Assembly: GCA_038213005.1 (NCBI GenBank)
Contig: JBBQTU010000263.1
Coordinates: 1 to 5,075, forward strand
DNA from: JBBQTU01 sp038213005
GTDB lineage: Bacteria; Planctomycetota; Phycisphaerae; Tepidisphaerales; Tepidisphaeraceae
Direction: 5' to 3'
Length of the DNA stretch: 5,075 nt
Shown: piece after piece, positions 5,040 to 5,075 of the stretch
Numbering within the stretch: position 1 is the first letter of the stretch
Layout: every line of letters begins with the position of its first letter
Made by a program: the position numbers and the translations under genes
Notes under the pieces: model-generated
Databases searched by the model: none
The model's input: the letters and a program-made list of their open reading frames with translations, nothing else
Told to the model about the DNA's origin: nothing

Positions 5040-5075
5040 ATGGAACCCAAGGTGCCCGAAGACAAAGACTATTGG
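5040..5075 (+). CDS. Start of a plus-strand gene, cut by the window edge
   Basis: Twelve codons are visible: MEPKVPEDKDYW. An in-frame TGA at 5028-5030 and the absence of any other start after it make the ATG at 5040 the only choice in this frame. Codon use (CCC, AAG, GTG, GAC) is GC-ending in most positions, as in the real genes here. The polar N-terminus shows no signal peptide so far. The fragment is too short to name a family. The gene would diverge from the exporter operon. Confidence 0.55.
   Translation, partial: MEPKVPEDKDYW

Noticed and set aside
4715..5065. A 117-codon N-terminal extension of the first exporter subunit, starting from ATG at 5065
   Set aside because: It runs straight through the hairpin and palindromic repeats, overlaps the start of the divergent gene, has Arg/Ser/Pro-rich low-quality sequence, and exporter subunits begin shortly before their first membrane helix.

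Overview
The window is GC-rich and looks like a planctomycete chromosome, possibly Phycisphaerae. Three things point there. A reverse-strand peptide next to the transporter operon reads CDYDLRASPERCPECGT, a Cys-rich tail I remember as very common in planctomycete proteins. The intergenic DNA is packed with short hairpin repeats of a kind I associate with that phylum. Several genes lack a Shine-Dalgarno site or an ATG start. The assignment rests on memory of these patterns, not on a search.

Left part (1-536): no confident gene. Two adjacent short hairpins with the same AAG loop lie at 70-111. A possible 57-residue membrane peptide (204-377) ends at a TGA, beyond which the same frame stays open to 515, so it may be a broken gene. 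A good -10 box (TATAAT, 464-469) with a tandem 12-bp repeat just upstream precedes the next gene. That gene (537-869, +) is a complete 110-residue minimal nucleotidyltransferase (MNT) of the kind usually paired with a HEPN toxin; no HEPN gene is visible here.

Centre (863-4714, all on the minus strand): a two-gene operon for a heterodimeric ABC exporter. The upstream gene (4714 to 2747) has a degenerate ATPase site: Asp replaces the catalytic Glu and Asn replaces the switch His, but its LSGGQ signature is canonical. The downstream gene (2750 to 954) is the reverse: its Walker B Glu and switch His are intact, but its signature is LSLGQ. Together they should form one active and one degenerate ATP site, as in TM287/288 and BmrCD. 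The genes overlap by ATGA, with a strong ribosome site inside the end of the first. The first protein ends in an Ala/Gly/Asp low-complexity tail coded by an imperfect hexanucleotide repeat. Just past the operon lies a frameshifted remnant of the Cys-rich planctomycete peptide.

Right part (4715-5075): a 325-bp divergent intergenic region with several hairpins, including a near-perfect 44-bp palindrome (4854-4897) inside a longer imperfect inverted repeat. The first 12 codons of a plus-strand gene begin at 5040, with a -10-like box so close that its mRNA may be leaderless.

The MNT gene and the exporter operon converge and show no sign of being one system. The most interesting items are the repeat elements, the decayed Cys-rich coding remnant, the interrupted membrane ORF and the asymmetric ABC pair.
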